From Maribacter cobaltidurans (GTDB lineage Bacteria; Bacteroidota; Bacteroidia; Flavobacteriales; Flavobacteriaceae), in assembly GCF_002269385.1 (NCBI RefSeq), contig NZ_CP022957.1:3897001-3961000 (forward strand): a DNA stretch of 64,000 bases. Reading direction: 5' to 3'. Below, piece by piece: positions 23,734-33,110 of the stretch. Below the pieces are notes generated by a model. It saw nothing but the letters and a program-made list of their open reading frames with translations, searched no databases and was not told the origin of the DNA. Each line of letters opens with the position of its first letter. The first letter of the stretch is position 1. Position numbers and translations under genes: made by a program.

Positions 23734-25539
23734 ATGAATAATTTAGATTACGGAATAATAGGGAATTGTAGAAGTGCGGCCTTGGTGTCAAAAAATGGAT
23801 CAATAGATTGGTGTTGTTTACCGGAGTTTGACTCCTCCTCACTTTTCGCCAAACTGTTGGACGAAGAAATAGGTGGTAGTTTCGAGATATTGGTGGATGA
23901 TTCCTATACGATAAAACAACGCTATAAAAAGCATACGGCTGTTCTGGTCACTAAATTTTCTTCGGGAAATGATGTATTTGAAATTCGGGATTTTATGCCC
24001 AGATATAGAAAACCCGATGGCGGCTATAATTCCCCTCCGGAATTGGTGCGGTATATTAAACATGTTAGCGGTAAGCCCAGGTTTAAGGTGAAATATAATC
24101 CTAAATTGGAATATGCCCATGGCAAAACCGAGACCTATGTAAAAAAGAACTTTATTGTTAGTCTTACACATGGCGAAAAATTCGACACCTGCTTTCTGTA
24201 CACCTCGTTTAACAAAAACGCTGTGGTAGAGGGAAGGGACATTGAAATCAAGGATGATGGATACTTTCTTTTGGGATACAATGAAAAATTATTTCAGCCA
24301 ACGGTAAGAAAAATGTATACAGAACTGGAAAGAACCAAGGTATATTGGTTGAATTGGAGCAGTAAAACCCCAAACTACAGAAAATATAATTCCCAGATCA
24401 GTAGAAGTGCCATTACCCTTAAGTTGTTGACATACGATAAATCTGGAGCTGTGTTGGCTGCTGCAACCACATCCTTGCCGGAAACTATTGGAGAGGTCCG
24501 TAACTGGGACTATAGATTCTGCTGGATTCGTGATGCCTCAATGGCCATAAAGGTCATAGGGGAGTTGGGCCATAGGAACGTAGCCAAGAGATACCTACAA
24601 TTTATTGTGGATCTCATTCCAGATAAGGACGAGAAACTCCAGATTATGTACGGTATCAATAAGGAGAAGAAGTTGACGGAGCACACCTTGGACCATTTAT
24701 CGGGTTATAAAGGCTCAAAACCGGTACGTATTGGAAATGCCGCCTATAAACAACGACAAAATGATATCTACGGCATCTTAATGGATGTCATTTACGAACA
24801 GCTGTCCAAATATAGTAATGATACGGAGAATGGGGAGGATCTATGGGGTATCACCAAAGGTATTGTATGGATAGTTTCCCATCACTGGAAAGAAGCCGAT
24901 AAGGGTATTTGGGAATTTAGAACGGAGGATAGACACTTTACTTTTTCTAAAGTATTGTGTTGGGTCGCCATTGATCGGGCGATTAAGGTGGCCAGGTTGT
25001 TCAGAAAGACCCATAAACTGGAAAAATGGACTCAATTGGAGCAGGAAATCAAGAATGATATCCACGCCAATGCTTGGAATCCGGAAGTCAATGCCTTTAC
25101 TCAATCCTACGGCTCACCAGATATGGATGCCTCGGTTTTGTTAATGGAATCCTATGGATTTATTCATGCTAAGGATCCCAAATTTGTAAGTACCGTTCAT
25201 GCGATAGAAAAGGAGCTGAGTCATGACGGATTAATGTACCGTTATAAAAATGAAGACGATTTTGGATTGCCATCATCCTCTTTTACAATATGCACTTTTT
25301 GGTTTATAAACAGTCTGTTCAAAATAGGCGAGAAGGAAAAGGCCATGAAGCATTTTGACAAGCTTTTATCCTACAGTAACCATTTAGGTCTTTTTAGTGA
25401 AGATATTGATTTTAAGACCAAAAGGCTATTAGGAAACTTTCCACAGGCTTATTCCCATTTGGCCCTAATAGAATGTGCTATAAACTTTTCAAGACAGGAA
25501 AGCGAAGAACAGGTACTGGCCTCGATCAGTAGGTTATAG
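23734..25539 (+). CDS. Glycoside hydrolase family 15 protein
   Basis: The 601-residue GH15 enzyme has N-terminal IGNCRSAALVSKNGSIDWCC and the family's signature RNWDYRFCWIRDASM (about 256-270), and GPs in an (alpha/alpha)6 barrel. A late SPDMDASVLLM plus LSHDGLMYRY support it; the catalytic-acid and -base glutamates cannot be placed with certainty. No signal peptide, so it is cytoplasmic. GH15 contains glucoamylases and trehalases. Divergence from the otsAB fusion, about 100 bases apart, makes trehalose turnover the favoured role over starch. It ends convergently with the PLP decarboxylase, with 14 bases of coding overlap. Confidence 0.88.
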   Translation: MNNLDYGIIGNCRSAALVSKNGSIDWCCLPEFDSSSLFAKLLDEEIGGSFEILVDDSYTIKQRYKKHTAVLVTKFSSGNDVFEIRDFMPRYRKPDGGYNSPPELVRYIKHVSGKPRFKVKYNPKLEYAHGKTETYVKKNFIVSLTHGEKFDTCFLYTSFNKNAVVEGRDIEIKDDGYFLLGYNEKLFQPTVRKMYTELERTKVYWLNWSSKTPNYRKYNSQISRSAITLKLLTYDKSGAVLAAATTSLPETIGEVRNWDYRFCWIRDASMAIKVIGELGHRNVAKRYLQFIVDLIPDKDEKLQIMYGINKEKKLTEHTLDHLSGYKGSKPVRIGNAAYKQRQNDIYGILMDVIYEQLSKYSNDTENGEDLWGITKGIVWIVSHHWKEADKGIWEFRTEDRHFTFSKVLCWVAIDRAIKVARLFRKTHKLEKWTQLEQEIKNDIHANAWNPEVNAFTQSYGSPDMDASVLLMESYGFIHAKDPKFVSTVHAIEKELSHDGLMYRYKNEDDFGLPSSSFTICTFWFINSLFKIGEKEKAMKHFDKLLSYSNHLGLFSEDIDFKTKRLLGNFPQAYSHLALIECAINFSRQESEEQVLASISRL

Positions 25540-26977
25540 TTTCCTTTCCAATGAGTTGTTGGGCCATTATAACAATTTTATCCAACAACTTTTGAAAATG
25601 GTGTTTTGTGGTAAAAGGATTCATAACGGTAACCCGTAAATAATGCCAACCCCTTAACTTGGTCTGTACAATGTAAAATTCGCCTTCCTCCAAAAGGTTT
25701 TGTCTTATTTTGGCATTTAAATCGTTTAATTGGGTTTGGGAAAAACCAGGTTGTGTATATCTAAAACATACGATGTTCGCCATGGGTTTAACAGCTACTA
25801 AAAAGGAAGGATGGTTTTCTATCATACCCCCGAACTCGGCTCCTCTATCATATAATTGGGTAACATAGGCGTCAAAAACTTCTTCACCATACAACTTGAG
25901 CATAGCAAACCAATGGATGCTCATCATGGTCTTCGTACATTCAAAGGTTCTTTTGCCGGAATTGTACCAGTCCTCATGGTCCGACTCCGTTAGGAGATAA
26001 TCTGCCTTCTGTCTAAAAGTGGCATTGGCGTATACCCCGTTTTTTAACAATAAGGCCGTTGTGATGGTGGGTAGCATCATCATTTTGTGACCATCTATGA
26101 CAACGGAATCGGCCCCGCCAATTCCTTTTAGGGTATGCTTATATTTTTGGGAGAAGATTCCAGCACCGCCATGGGCTCCGTCCACATGAAACCAAAGACT
26201 GTGGTTTTGTGCAAATTCCCCAATAGCCTCCAAATCGTCGAAAATACCCGTAGCCGTGGAAGGAGCGCTACCAACAATGGCAAAAATAGTGATGCCGTCT
26301 ACAGTCGCTTTCCGATAAATTTCTTCCAAAACCGAGGTATCCATTTGAAAGGATTCCGTACAAGGAATTTTTATGATTCCCTTTTCCCCCAATCCCATAA
26401 TCCTTGCAGCCCTGTCCACACAGTAGTGGGCTTCCTCACTTACCATAATTCCAATGGACTTTTGAAGTCCATCGTTCCAGATATCATCCTTTAGAATCGC
26501 CTTTCTTGCAGCCAAAAGAGCCGTTAGATTGGCCAAGGTACCCCCTGAAGTTAAAAAGCCCCTAGCCTCTGAATCCCAACCAATTTTCTCACAAATTATA
26601 TCCGTAACGACACGTTCAATGGCACTTGGTGACATACCCATTTCATAGACGGCCATCCCGTTATTCAACAGGGAACTGATCATACCCGTTAAAGCTGTTA
26701 TAGGAGCAGCTGGACTGACCTGATGCCCAATATACTTTGGGTGGTGTACATAGGTTGTACGTTCTGTTATCGTTTTAAAAAGGTCATTTTCATCGCCATT
26801 TTTCAAAAAATCTTTCCAGAATTTCAGTTCTTCTTCTGGACCATTCCAATGAATGGCCTTTTCTGACTTTTCATTTAATTTATCATCCAAATGGGCGGTT
26901 AGCTCATTAATTAACTGATGTCCTTTTTCTTGAAAGAACTTAGGTGAATAGACCTTTTGTAAAAGATTGTTCTGCAT
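25526..26977 (-). CDS. Pyridoxal-phosphate-dependent amino acid decarboxylase (group II)
   Basis: The 483-residue enzyme belongs to the GadB/DDC-type PLP decarboxylases. Motifs: YIGHQVSPAAP (about 79), TSGGTLANLTALLAAR (about 143-158, phosphate binding), WFHVDGAHGGAG (about 236-247, PLP-pyridine Asp) and VVIDGHKMMMLP with the PLP-lysine in HK (about 270). The Ala-rich substrate pocket does not tell glutamate, aspartate, diaminobutyrate or aromatic substrates apart. A promoter-like pair sits immediately upstream, so close that the mRNA may be leaderless. Cytoplasmic; polyamine or amine synthesis is possible. Confidence 0.85.
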   Translation of the reverse strand: MQNNLLQKVYSPKFFQEKGHQLINELTAHLDDKLNEKSEKAIHWNGPEEELKFWKDFLKNGDENDLFKTITERTTYVHHPKYIGHQVSPAAPITALTGMISSLLNNGMAVYEMGMSPSAIERVVTDIICEKIGWDSEARGFLTSGGTLANLTALLAARKAILKDDIWNDGLQKSIGIMVSEEAHYCVDRAARIMGLGEKGIIKIPCTESFQMDTSVLEEIYRKATVDGITIFAIVGSAPSTATGIFDDLEAIGEFAQNHSLWFHVDGAHGGAGIFSQKYKHTLKGIGGADSVVIDGHKMMMLPTITTALLLKNGVYANATFRQKADYLLTESDHEDWYNSGKRTFECTKTMMSIHWFAMLKLYGEEVFDAYVTQLYDRGAEFGGMIENHPSFLVAVKPMANIVCFRYTQPGFSQTQLNDLNAKIRQNLLEEGEFYIVQTKLRGWHYLRVTVMNPFTTKHHFQKLLDKIVIMAQQLIGKETITY

Positions 26978-26981
26978 TCGT

Positions 26982-27012
26982 CAAAATTAGATGCTTCCCG
27001 CAATTTGTACAA
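26982..27012 (-). promoter_or_regulatory. Putative promoter of the PLP decarboxylase
   Basis: On the minus strand, TTG (27012-27010) and TAATTTTG (26989-26982) are spaced by 20 bases, the Bacteroidota pattern. Only four bases separate the -7 box from the ATG at 26977, so transcription would begin at or next to the start codon. Confidence 0.5.
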
Positions 27013-27017
27013 ATAAA

Positions 27018-27043
27018 AAAACCGCCCCAATTAGAGCGGTTTT
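27018..27043 (-). terminator. Terminator of the beta-oxidation operon
   Basis: AAAACCGC (27018-27025) pairs with GCGGTTTT (27036-27043). Read on the minus strand the stem is followed by a T run, 34 bases after the acyl-CoA dehydrogenase stop. Confidence 0.8.
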
Positions 27044-27077
27044 ACTTCTGTCTAACAAAACAAAAGGGCAATCTGAA

Positions 27078-28886
27078 TTAGTCAAAGGTGTAACCCTGAT
27101 CTGATGCTACTTTATCCGCAATTTGTGTGCGTAATTCAATAACATTAGGGTTATTGGTATATTTTGTGAAACGTTTTAACCCCATAAGCATCATACGTTG
27201 TTCATCGCCTTCAGCAAACGAAACAATGGCTTCCTTTCCTTTTTGGATGATAATTTCCGTTGCTCTGTACAAATAGAGTTTGGACATCGCAATTTGGGTC
27301 GCTTGTGCTTCCTCTCCAAAACGTTTTGCATTTTTTTCTGTTCTTAGTAAAGTCGATTCTGCAAGATAAACCTGAATCAAAATATCGGATGCGGCCATTA
27401 ACAATTGTTGATGATCCTCCAATTCCGGACCAAATTTCTGAACTGCACTACCTGCCACCATTAGGAATACTTTCTTTAATCGTTTTAAAAGGTCTTTTTC
27501 TTCTGCAAACAATTCAGAGAAATCAGGGGTTTCAAATGAAGGAATGCCCATTAGCTCTTCACCGACCGCAGTGGCCGGACCCAATAAGTCTACATGACCT
27601 TTCATGGCTTTTTTTATCAACATACCAACGGACAACATTCGGTTAATTTCATTGGTTCCTTCATAAATACGGGCGATTCTTGCATCCCTCCAGGCAGATT
27701 CCATAGGAGTATCGGCACTAAAGCCCATTCCACCGAAAATTTGAATACCTTCATCAGTCGTATGTTGTACGTGTTCCGAAACCGCTACCTTTAAAATGGA
27801 GCATTCAATGGCATATTCTTCAACGCCTTTTAGTTCGGCTTCCTGGTGCGAATTTCCATCGGCTTCGCGTATCGCAATTCTATCTTCAATATTTTTAGCG
27901 GCTCTGTAACATGCCGATTCATCCACATATGCATTGGTAGCCATATCGGCTATCTTTGCTTTAATGGCACCAAAACTTATAATTGGTGTTTTAAACTGAA
28001 TGCGTTCGTTCGCATATTTAGTCGCCTCATTAGTGACCCGTCTTTGAGCCTCTAGGCAGGCTGCGGCCAACTTAATACGTCCAATGTTTAAGGCGTTCAT
28101 GGCAATTTTGAATCCATTACCCCGAGTGGAAAGCATGTTTTCTACAGGAACTTTTGTTTCATTGAAGAAAACCTGACGGGTAGAGGAGGAGTGAATACCC
28201 AATTTTTTTTCTTCGTCTCCTAAGGTGATTCCATTCTCCGAATCATTTTCAACAATGAATCCGGTAATGTTTTTATCGTCCTCAATTCTGGCGAAAACAA
28301 TGAAAAGGTTACAGAAACCGGCGTTGGATATCCACATTTTTTGTCCTGTAATACTGTAATACTTACCATCGTCGGAAAGTACGGCTTTCGTTTTTCCGGA
28401 ATTGGCATCAGATCCCGCACCCGGTTCCGTTAGACAGTAAGCGCCGAACCATTCTCCGGTAGCTAGTTTAGGTACATATTTTTGTTTTTGCTCTTCCGTA
28501 CCATATAATGTAATAGGCATGGTGCCGATACCGGTATGTGCTCCAAATGCCGTGCTGAAAGATCCAGTGGCACCGGATATATAATCGCATACCAACATGG
28601 TAGAGACAAAGCCCATACCCATACCTTCATATTTTTCGGGAACGGCAATGCTTAACAACCCTAGCTCCCCAGCTTCTCGCATACATTCTTCCGTATAGGC
28701 GTAATCCTTCTTTTCAAAACGCTCCCAGTGGGCCCAAAGCTTGCGGTCAACAAACTCTTTGGTGCTCTCACGCATCATTTTTTGTTCTTCGTTCAAATCT
28801 TCTAGGGTGAAGACGTCTTCACAATTTGTTTCCTTGACCAGGAATTGTCCACCTCGTAGTATATCCTGTTTAACTTCTGTACTCAT
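27078..28886 (-). CDS. Acyl-CoA dehydrogenase
   Basis: The 602-residue FAD enzyme catalyses the first beta-oxidation step, acyl-CoA to trans-2-enoyl-CoA. Signature motifs are YCLTEPGAGSDANSGKT (about 150-166), KMWISNAGFCNLFIVFAR (about 185-202), IQFGGMGFSADTPMESAWRDARI (about 370-393, split here only for description) and the catalytic glutamate in IYEGTNEINR (about 396). About 170 C-terminal residues extend beyond the classical 380-residue fold, as in VLCAD/FadE-like long forms acting on long chains. It is the last gene of the MarR-headed operon, 13 bases after the thiolase. Confidence 0.9.
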   Translation of the reverse strand: MSTEVKQDILRGGQFLVKETNCEDVFTLEDLNEEQKMMRESTKEFVDRKLWAHWERFEKKDYAYTEECMREAGELGLLSIAVPEKYEGMGMGFVSTMLVCDYISGATGSFSTAFGAHTGIGTMPITLYGTEEQKQKYVPKLATGEWFGAYCLTEPGAGSDANSGKTKAVLSDDGKYYSITGQKMWISNAGFCNLFIVFARIEDDKNITGFIVENDSENGITLGDEEKKLGIHSSSTRQVFFNETKVPVENMLSTRGNGFKIAMNALNIGRIKLAAACLEAQRRVTNEATKYANERIQFKTPIISFGAIKAKIADMATNAYVDESACYRAAKNIEDRIAIREADGNSHQEAELKGVEEYAIECSILKVAVSEHVQHTTDEGIQIFGGMGFSADTPMESAWRDARIARIYEGTNEINRMLSVGMLIKKAMKGHVDLLGPATAVGEELMGIPSFETPDFSELFAEEKDLLKRLKKVFLMVAGSAVQKFGPELEDHQQLLMAASDILIQVYLAESTLLRTEKNAKRFGEEAQATQIAMSKLYLYRATEIIIQKGKEAIVSFAEGDEQRMMLMGLKRFTKYTNNPNVIELRTQIADKVASDQGYTFD

Positions 28887-28899
28887 TTGTTTATACTTT

Positions 28900-30090
28900 C
28901 TAATTCAAAAATTCATAGATTCCAGCTGCACCTTGACCGGTACCTACACACATGGTTACCATACCGTATTTTCCCTGCATATTTCTTTTACGCATTTCGT
29001 CAAAAAGCTGAACCGATAATTTTGCACCGGTACACCCAAGTGGATGTCCTAACGCAATGGCTCCACCGTTAACATTAACGATATCCGGATTTAACTTTAA
29101 TTCCCGTATCACGGCGATTGATTGTGAAGCAAAAGCTTCGTTCAATTCTATTAATTCAACATCTTCTTGCTTTAAACCAGCTTGCTTTAAAGCCTTTGGA
29201 ACAGCGGCTACCGGACCTATACCCATAATTCTTGGAGGTACTCCAGCTGCGGCATAGTTAACCAATCTAGCTATGGGTTCTAAATTTAGTTCTTTCACCA
29301 TTTCCTCACTCATTACCATTACAAAGGCGGCTCCGTCACTCATTTGTGAGGAATTACCTGCGGTAACGCTACCATTCGCCGCGAAAACTGGTCTCAGTTT
29401 ATTCAAAATTTCTATCGATGTTCCTTTTCTAGGACCCTCATCTTTGGTAACCGTATATTTTTTGGTTGCCTTTTTACCATTTTCGTCTACATAGGTTTGT
29501 TCTACTTCAATAGGAACAATTTGGTCTTGAAAACGGTCCTCTGCTTGGGCTTTTAAGGCCTTCATATGGGAATTGTATGCAAACTCGTCTTGATCCTCTC
29601 GGGAAACATTAAATTCCTGGGCAACGGCTTCGGCCGTATTTCCCATGCCCCAGTAATAATCCTCATGACCTTCTTTGACCAAATCATAGTTCAGTTCGGT
29701 CTTGTAACCAGTCATTGGTACCGCGCTCATACTTTCCGCTCCACCAGCAATAATGCAATCCGCCATTCCAGCTTGGATTTTTGCGGTTGCAATGCCTATG
29801 GTTTCAATACCCGAAGAACAAAATCGGTTTACCGTAACTCCCGGAACATCAACAATATCTAGGCCCATAAGGGAAATTAGGCGTCCCATATTAAGACCTT
29901 GTGCACCTTCCGGCATTGCATTACCTACTATGACATCGTCAATTCTTTTTTTGTCCAAATTGGGTAACTCCTTCATCATGTACTCAATGGTTTCCGCCGC
30001 TAGTTCATCCGTCCGTTTAAAGCGGAATACACCTTTTGGCGCTTTTCCTACTGCGGTTCGATACCCTTTTACTATATATGCTGTTTTCAT
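28900..30090 (-). CDS. Acetyl-CoA acyltransferase (thiolase)
   Basis: The 396-residue enzyme performs the last beta-oxidation step, cleaving 3-ketoacyl-CoA with CoA. All catalytic motifs are present: nucleophilic Cys in NRFCSSGIE (about 90), NEAFASQS (about 325), GGAIALGHPLGCTGAK (about 346-361, catalytic His) and the second Cys in MCVGTGQGAAG (about 382). Length is normal for FadA. The gene starts 3 bases after the multifunctional protein, as in classical fadBA pairs. Confidence 0.93.
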   Translation of the reverse strand: MKTAYIVKGYRTAVGKAPKGVFRFKRTDELAAETIEYMMKELPNLDKKRIDDVIVGNAMPEGAQGLNMGRLISLMGLDIVDVPGVTVNRFCSSGIETIGIATAKIQAGMADCIIAGGAESMSAVPMTGYKTELNYDLVKEGHEDYYWGMGNTAEAVAQEFNVSREDQDEFAYNSHMKALKAQAEDRFQDQIVPIEVEQTYVDENGKKATKKYTVTKDEGPRKGTSIEILNKLRPVFAANGSVTAGNSSQMSDGAAFVMVMSEEMVKELNLEPIARLVNYAAAGVPPRIMGIGPVAAVPKALKQAGLKQEDVELIELNEAFASQSIAVIRELKLNPDIVNVNGGAIALGHPLGCTGAKLSVQLFDEMRKRNMQGKYGMVTMCVGTGQGAAGIYEFLN

Positions 30091-30093
30091 TTT

Positions 30094-32499
30094 TTAATTT
30101 CTTAGTGGTTTACCTGTTTTTAACATATGCTGAATGCGTTCCAAGGTTTTTCTTTCCGTACAAAGTGAAAGGAATGCCTCGCGCTCTAGATCCAACAAAT
30201 ACTGTTCTGAAACCATGGTGGGTTCGGATAAATCTCCCCCGGCCATTACATAGGCCAATTTATTCGCAATCTTTTTATCATGCTCACTTATATAGTGACT
30301 GGCTTCCATAGAATCTGTGCCTACCAAGAACATTCCCAAGGCTTGTTTTCCAAGTACCTTTACATCCTTACGTTTAGGTGGCTGCGTGTAACCTGATTCG
30401 GCCATGAGTTTGGCATACTCTTTAGCGGTCGCTATTTGTCGGTCTTTATTGACCACAACGATATCCTTTCCGTGTTGCAATATTCCTAAATCGTATGCCT
30501 CGTAGGCAGAGGTCGAAACTTTTGCCATTCCGATGGTTAAAAAATACTCTTGAAGCACATTTAATTCAACATCCCCTTTTTTAAAGGAATCCGATGCTCT
30601 CAATGCAAATTCCTTGGAACCTCCACCACCTGGAATAACACCCACACCAAATTCTACTAATCCTATATAGGTTTCCGCAGCTGCTACCACCTTATCCGCA
30701 TGAAGGGAAAGCTCACATCCACCACCTAGCGTCATTCCATGTGGAGCTGAAACGGTAGGGATTGCTGAATAGCGCATGCGCATCATGGTGTCCTGGAACA
30801 TTTTAATGGCCATGTTCAATTCATCATACTCCTGTTCAACGGCCATCATAAAAATCATTCCGATATTGGCTCCGACAGAAAAATTGGCAGCTTGGTTACC
30901 CACGACCAGTCCCTGAAAATCTTTTTCGGCCAAGTCGATTGCCCTGTTCAGTCCTGCCAAAACATCACCTCCAATGGTGTTCATCTTGGATTGGAATTCA
31001 CAATTTAGGATGCCGTCTCCCAAATCCTCGATTACCACGCCACTATTTTTAAAGACTTCCTTAGATTTTCTAATGTTATCCAGGATGATGAAAGCATCCT
31101 GTCCGGGAACTTTCGTCATTTCCTTTTTAGGAATATCATAGTAGTAGGTATTTCCATCTTTTACGCTGTAAAAAGAATCGATACCTGCAGCTTTCATGTC
31201 ATTAACCCAATCAGCGGCAGTTTGATTCTCTGCTGCAATCAATTCTAATCCTTTATCCAGACCTACAGCATCCCAAATTTGGAATGGACCGTGCTCCCAG
31301 CCAAAACCGGCTTTCATGGCGTCATCGATTTTGTATAATTCATCTGATATTTCTGGAATACGGTGAGACACATAGGCAAATAATTGACCGAAACTCTTAC
31401 GGTAAAATTCTCCAGCTTTATCTTTTCCGTCTACCAAAACAGGGAACCTATCCACAACCTTATCAATGGTTTTGGTCAACTCCAAGGTGGAGAACTTCGC
31501 ACTTTTTTTGGCACGATACTCCATCGTGTCCAAATCCAAGGTTAAAATCTCACTATTGCCCTTATCATTCTTTACTTTTTTATAAAAACCTTGTCCTGTT
31601 TTACTGCCCAACCATTTATTATTCATCATGGTCTGAATAAAATCAGGAAGTGCAAAAAGTTCATGACGTTCATCATCCTTACAGTTTTCGGAAATTCCAT
31701 TGGCAACGTGAACTAAGGTATCCAGTCCTACTACGTCAACAGTTCTAAACGTGGCCGATTTAGGTCGTCCTATTACCGGCCCGGTTAATTTGTCGACTTC
31801 CTCCACCGTCATGTTCATTTCTTTGACCGTATGGAACAAACTCTGAATACTGAAGATACCTACCCGGTTTCCTATAAAAGCTGGAGTATCCTTGGCGACC
31901 ACAGAGGTTTTCCCCAGGAACTTCTCTCCATACCCGTTAAGAAAGTCCAAAACTTCTGGGAGGGTCTCAGGACCGGGAATAATTTCAAATAATTTTAGAT
32001 AACGTGCAGGATTAAAGAAGTGCGTACCGCAAAAGTGTTTTTGAAAATCCTCGCTTCTACCTTCGCTCATAAATTTTATGGGAATACCAGAGGTATTGGA
32101 AGTTATAAGGGTACCGGGAGTTCTATGTTTTTCCAGATTTTCAAAGACCTGTTTTTTGATATCAAGTCGTTCAACAACGACCTCAATAATCCAATCGACT
32201 TTTGCTACCTTGGAAATATCATCTTCCAGATTTCCCGTAGAAATTCTATCGGCGAATTTTTGATGATAAATAGGGGAGGGCTTTGATTTTAATGCCGATG
32301 CCAAGGAATCGTTCACCAGTCTGTTTCGTGCCACTTTATCCTGCAAGGTAAGGCCTTGTGACTTTTCTTTGTCCGTCAATTCCCTGGGTACAATATCCAG
32401 AAGTAGGACCTCCACTCCAATATTGGCAAAATGGCATGCGATTCCACTTCCCATAATGCCCGAACCAATTACTGCAACTTTTTTAATATGCTTGTTCAT
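30094..32499 (-). CDS. 3-hydroxyacyl-CoA dehydrogenase/enoyl-CoA hydratase multifunctional protein
   Basis: The 801-residue protein catalyses hydration of enoyl-CoA and oxidation of 3-hydroxyacyl-CoA. The N-terminal NAD-binding Rossmann motif is VIGSGIMGSGIA (about 10-21), with the dehydrogenase pattern CGTHFFNPARYLKL (about 152) and GFGWEHGPFQIWD (about 405). The crotonase domain is C-terminal (about 500-690; GGCELSLHAD, GVGVIPGGGGSKEFALR). This order, dehydrogenase first, is that of FadN-like proteins, the reverse of E. coli FadB. It lies 16 bases after the MarR gene. Confidence 0.9.
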   Translation of the reverse strand: MNKHIKKVAVIGSGIMGSGIACHFANIGVEVLLLDIVPRELTDKEKSQGLTLQDKVARNRLVNDSLASALKSKPSPIYHQKFADRISTGNLEDDISKVAKVDWIIEVVVERLDIKKQVFENLEKHRTPGTLITSNTSGIPIKFMSEGRSEDFQKHFCGTHFFNPARYLKLFEIIPGPETLPEVLDFLNGYGEKFLGKTSVVAKDTPAFIGNRVGIFSIQSLFHTVKEMNMTVEEVDKLTGPVIGRPKSATFRTVDVVGLDTLVHVANGISENCKDDERHELFALPDFIQTMMNNKWLGSKTGQGFYKKVKNDKGNSEILTLDLDTMEYRAKKSAKFSTLELTKTIDKVVDRFPVLVDGKDKAGEFYRKSFGQLFAYVSHRIPEISDELYKIDDAMKAGFGWEHGPFQIWDAVGLDKGLELIAAENQTAADWVNDMKAAGIDSFYSVKDGNTYYYDIPKKEMTKVPGQDAFIILDNIRKSKEVFKNSGVVIEDLGDGILNCEFQSKMNTIGGDVLAGLNRAIDLAEKDFQGLVVGNQAANFSVGANIGMIFMMAVEQEYDELNMAIKMFQDTMMRMRYSAIPTVSAPHGMTLGGGCELSLHADKVVAAAETYIGLVEFGVGVIPGGGGSKEFALRASDSFKKGDVELNVLQEYFLTIGMAKVSTSAYEAYDLGILQHGKDIVVVNKDRQIATAKEYAKLMAESGYTQPPKRKDVKVLGKQALGMFLVGTDSMEASHYISEHDKKIANKLAYVMAGGDLSEPTMVSEQYLLDLEREAFLSLCTERKTLERIQHMLKTGKPLRN

Positions 32500-32515
32500 G
32501 TGTCTTATGCTGTAT

Positions 32516-32968
32516 TTAGTTTTTTGTTGTGTCTTTTGTATAAATTTTTTTGTCCGAGATGAGTTTGTTGATGGTATCGGTCACTTCAAAAAAGTGTTTT
32601 AGCTTTTCCTCTGACACATTATTTTTAACGACCTCATTAAACCTTAGAACCACATCTTTGGAATCCTTTCTTTTTTCAAGACCAAAATCAGTCAAATGTA
32701 TCAGGACGCCACGGCCGTCCGAAGGATTGGGTTTTCTCTCAATCAATCCTTTTTCTTCCATACTTTTTAGTATTCTGGACAAACTTGTAGCTTCCATGCC
32801 CATTTTTGGCCCCAAAGAAGTTGAGGGGGTACCTGTTTTAGGGTCTATGCTCAGTAAAGTAAAACCAATGGCCATTGTTGTTTCAAAGTTTTTAGCTTCC
32901 TCATTGTACATTCTGGCTACTGCCTGCCAGGTAGCCCTTAAGGCGTAATCAATGGTAACCTCCTTCAT
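32516..32968 (-). CDS. MarR family transcriptional regulator
   Basis: The 150-residue winged-helix regulator shows the recognition-helix region GPKMGMEATSLSRILKSMEEKGLIERKPNPSDGRGV, the usual MarR pattern with the wing D-x-R. The N-terminal ATWQAVARMYNEEAK is the dimerisation helix. As first gene of the beta-oxidation operon it likely represses the operon and itself and responds to acyl-CoA or fatty acid. A perfect 24-bp palindrome overlaps its promoter. The similarity of role to FadR is inferred from context. Confidence 0.88.
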   Translation of the reverse strand: MKEVTIDYALRATWQAVARMYNEEAKNFETTMAIGFTLLSIDPKTGTPSTSLGPKMGMEATSLSRILKSMEEKGLIERKPNPSDGRGVLIHLTDFGLEKRKDSKDVVLRFNEVVKNNVSEEKLKHFFEVTDTINKLISDKKIYTKDTTKN

Positions 32969-32987
32969 AAAAATCTTAGTTGGTTAC

Positions 32988-33024
32988 CAAATATATAAAA
33001 ATTTATTATGCATGCATAATAAAT
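32988..33024 (-). promoter_or_regulatory. MarR operon promoter with 24-bp perfect palindrome
   Basis: On the minus strand a TATATTTG -7 box occupies 32995-32988, with the ATG 19 bases downstream. Directly upstream is a perfect palindrome, 33001-33024, with half-site ATTTATTATGCA. It covers the -33 region, where no TTG is present. A smaller inverted repeat, TTGGT/ACCAA (32980-32990), overlaps the -7 box. A MarR dimer at the large palindrome would block sigma, giving autoregulation of the beta-oxidation operon. Confidence 0.65.
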
Positions 33025-33110
33025 AATTGAATTTTTACTTTCCTTTGGGATACCTTATTTGGTGGGTACCATTTATAAAATATTAAAGCTTCCTTAAAAT
33101 TGAGATAGGA

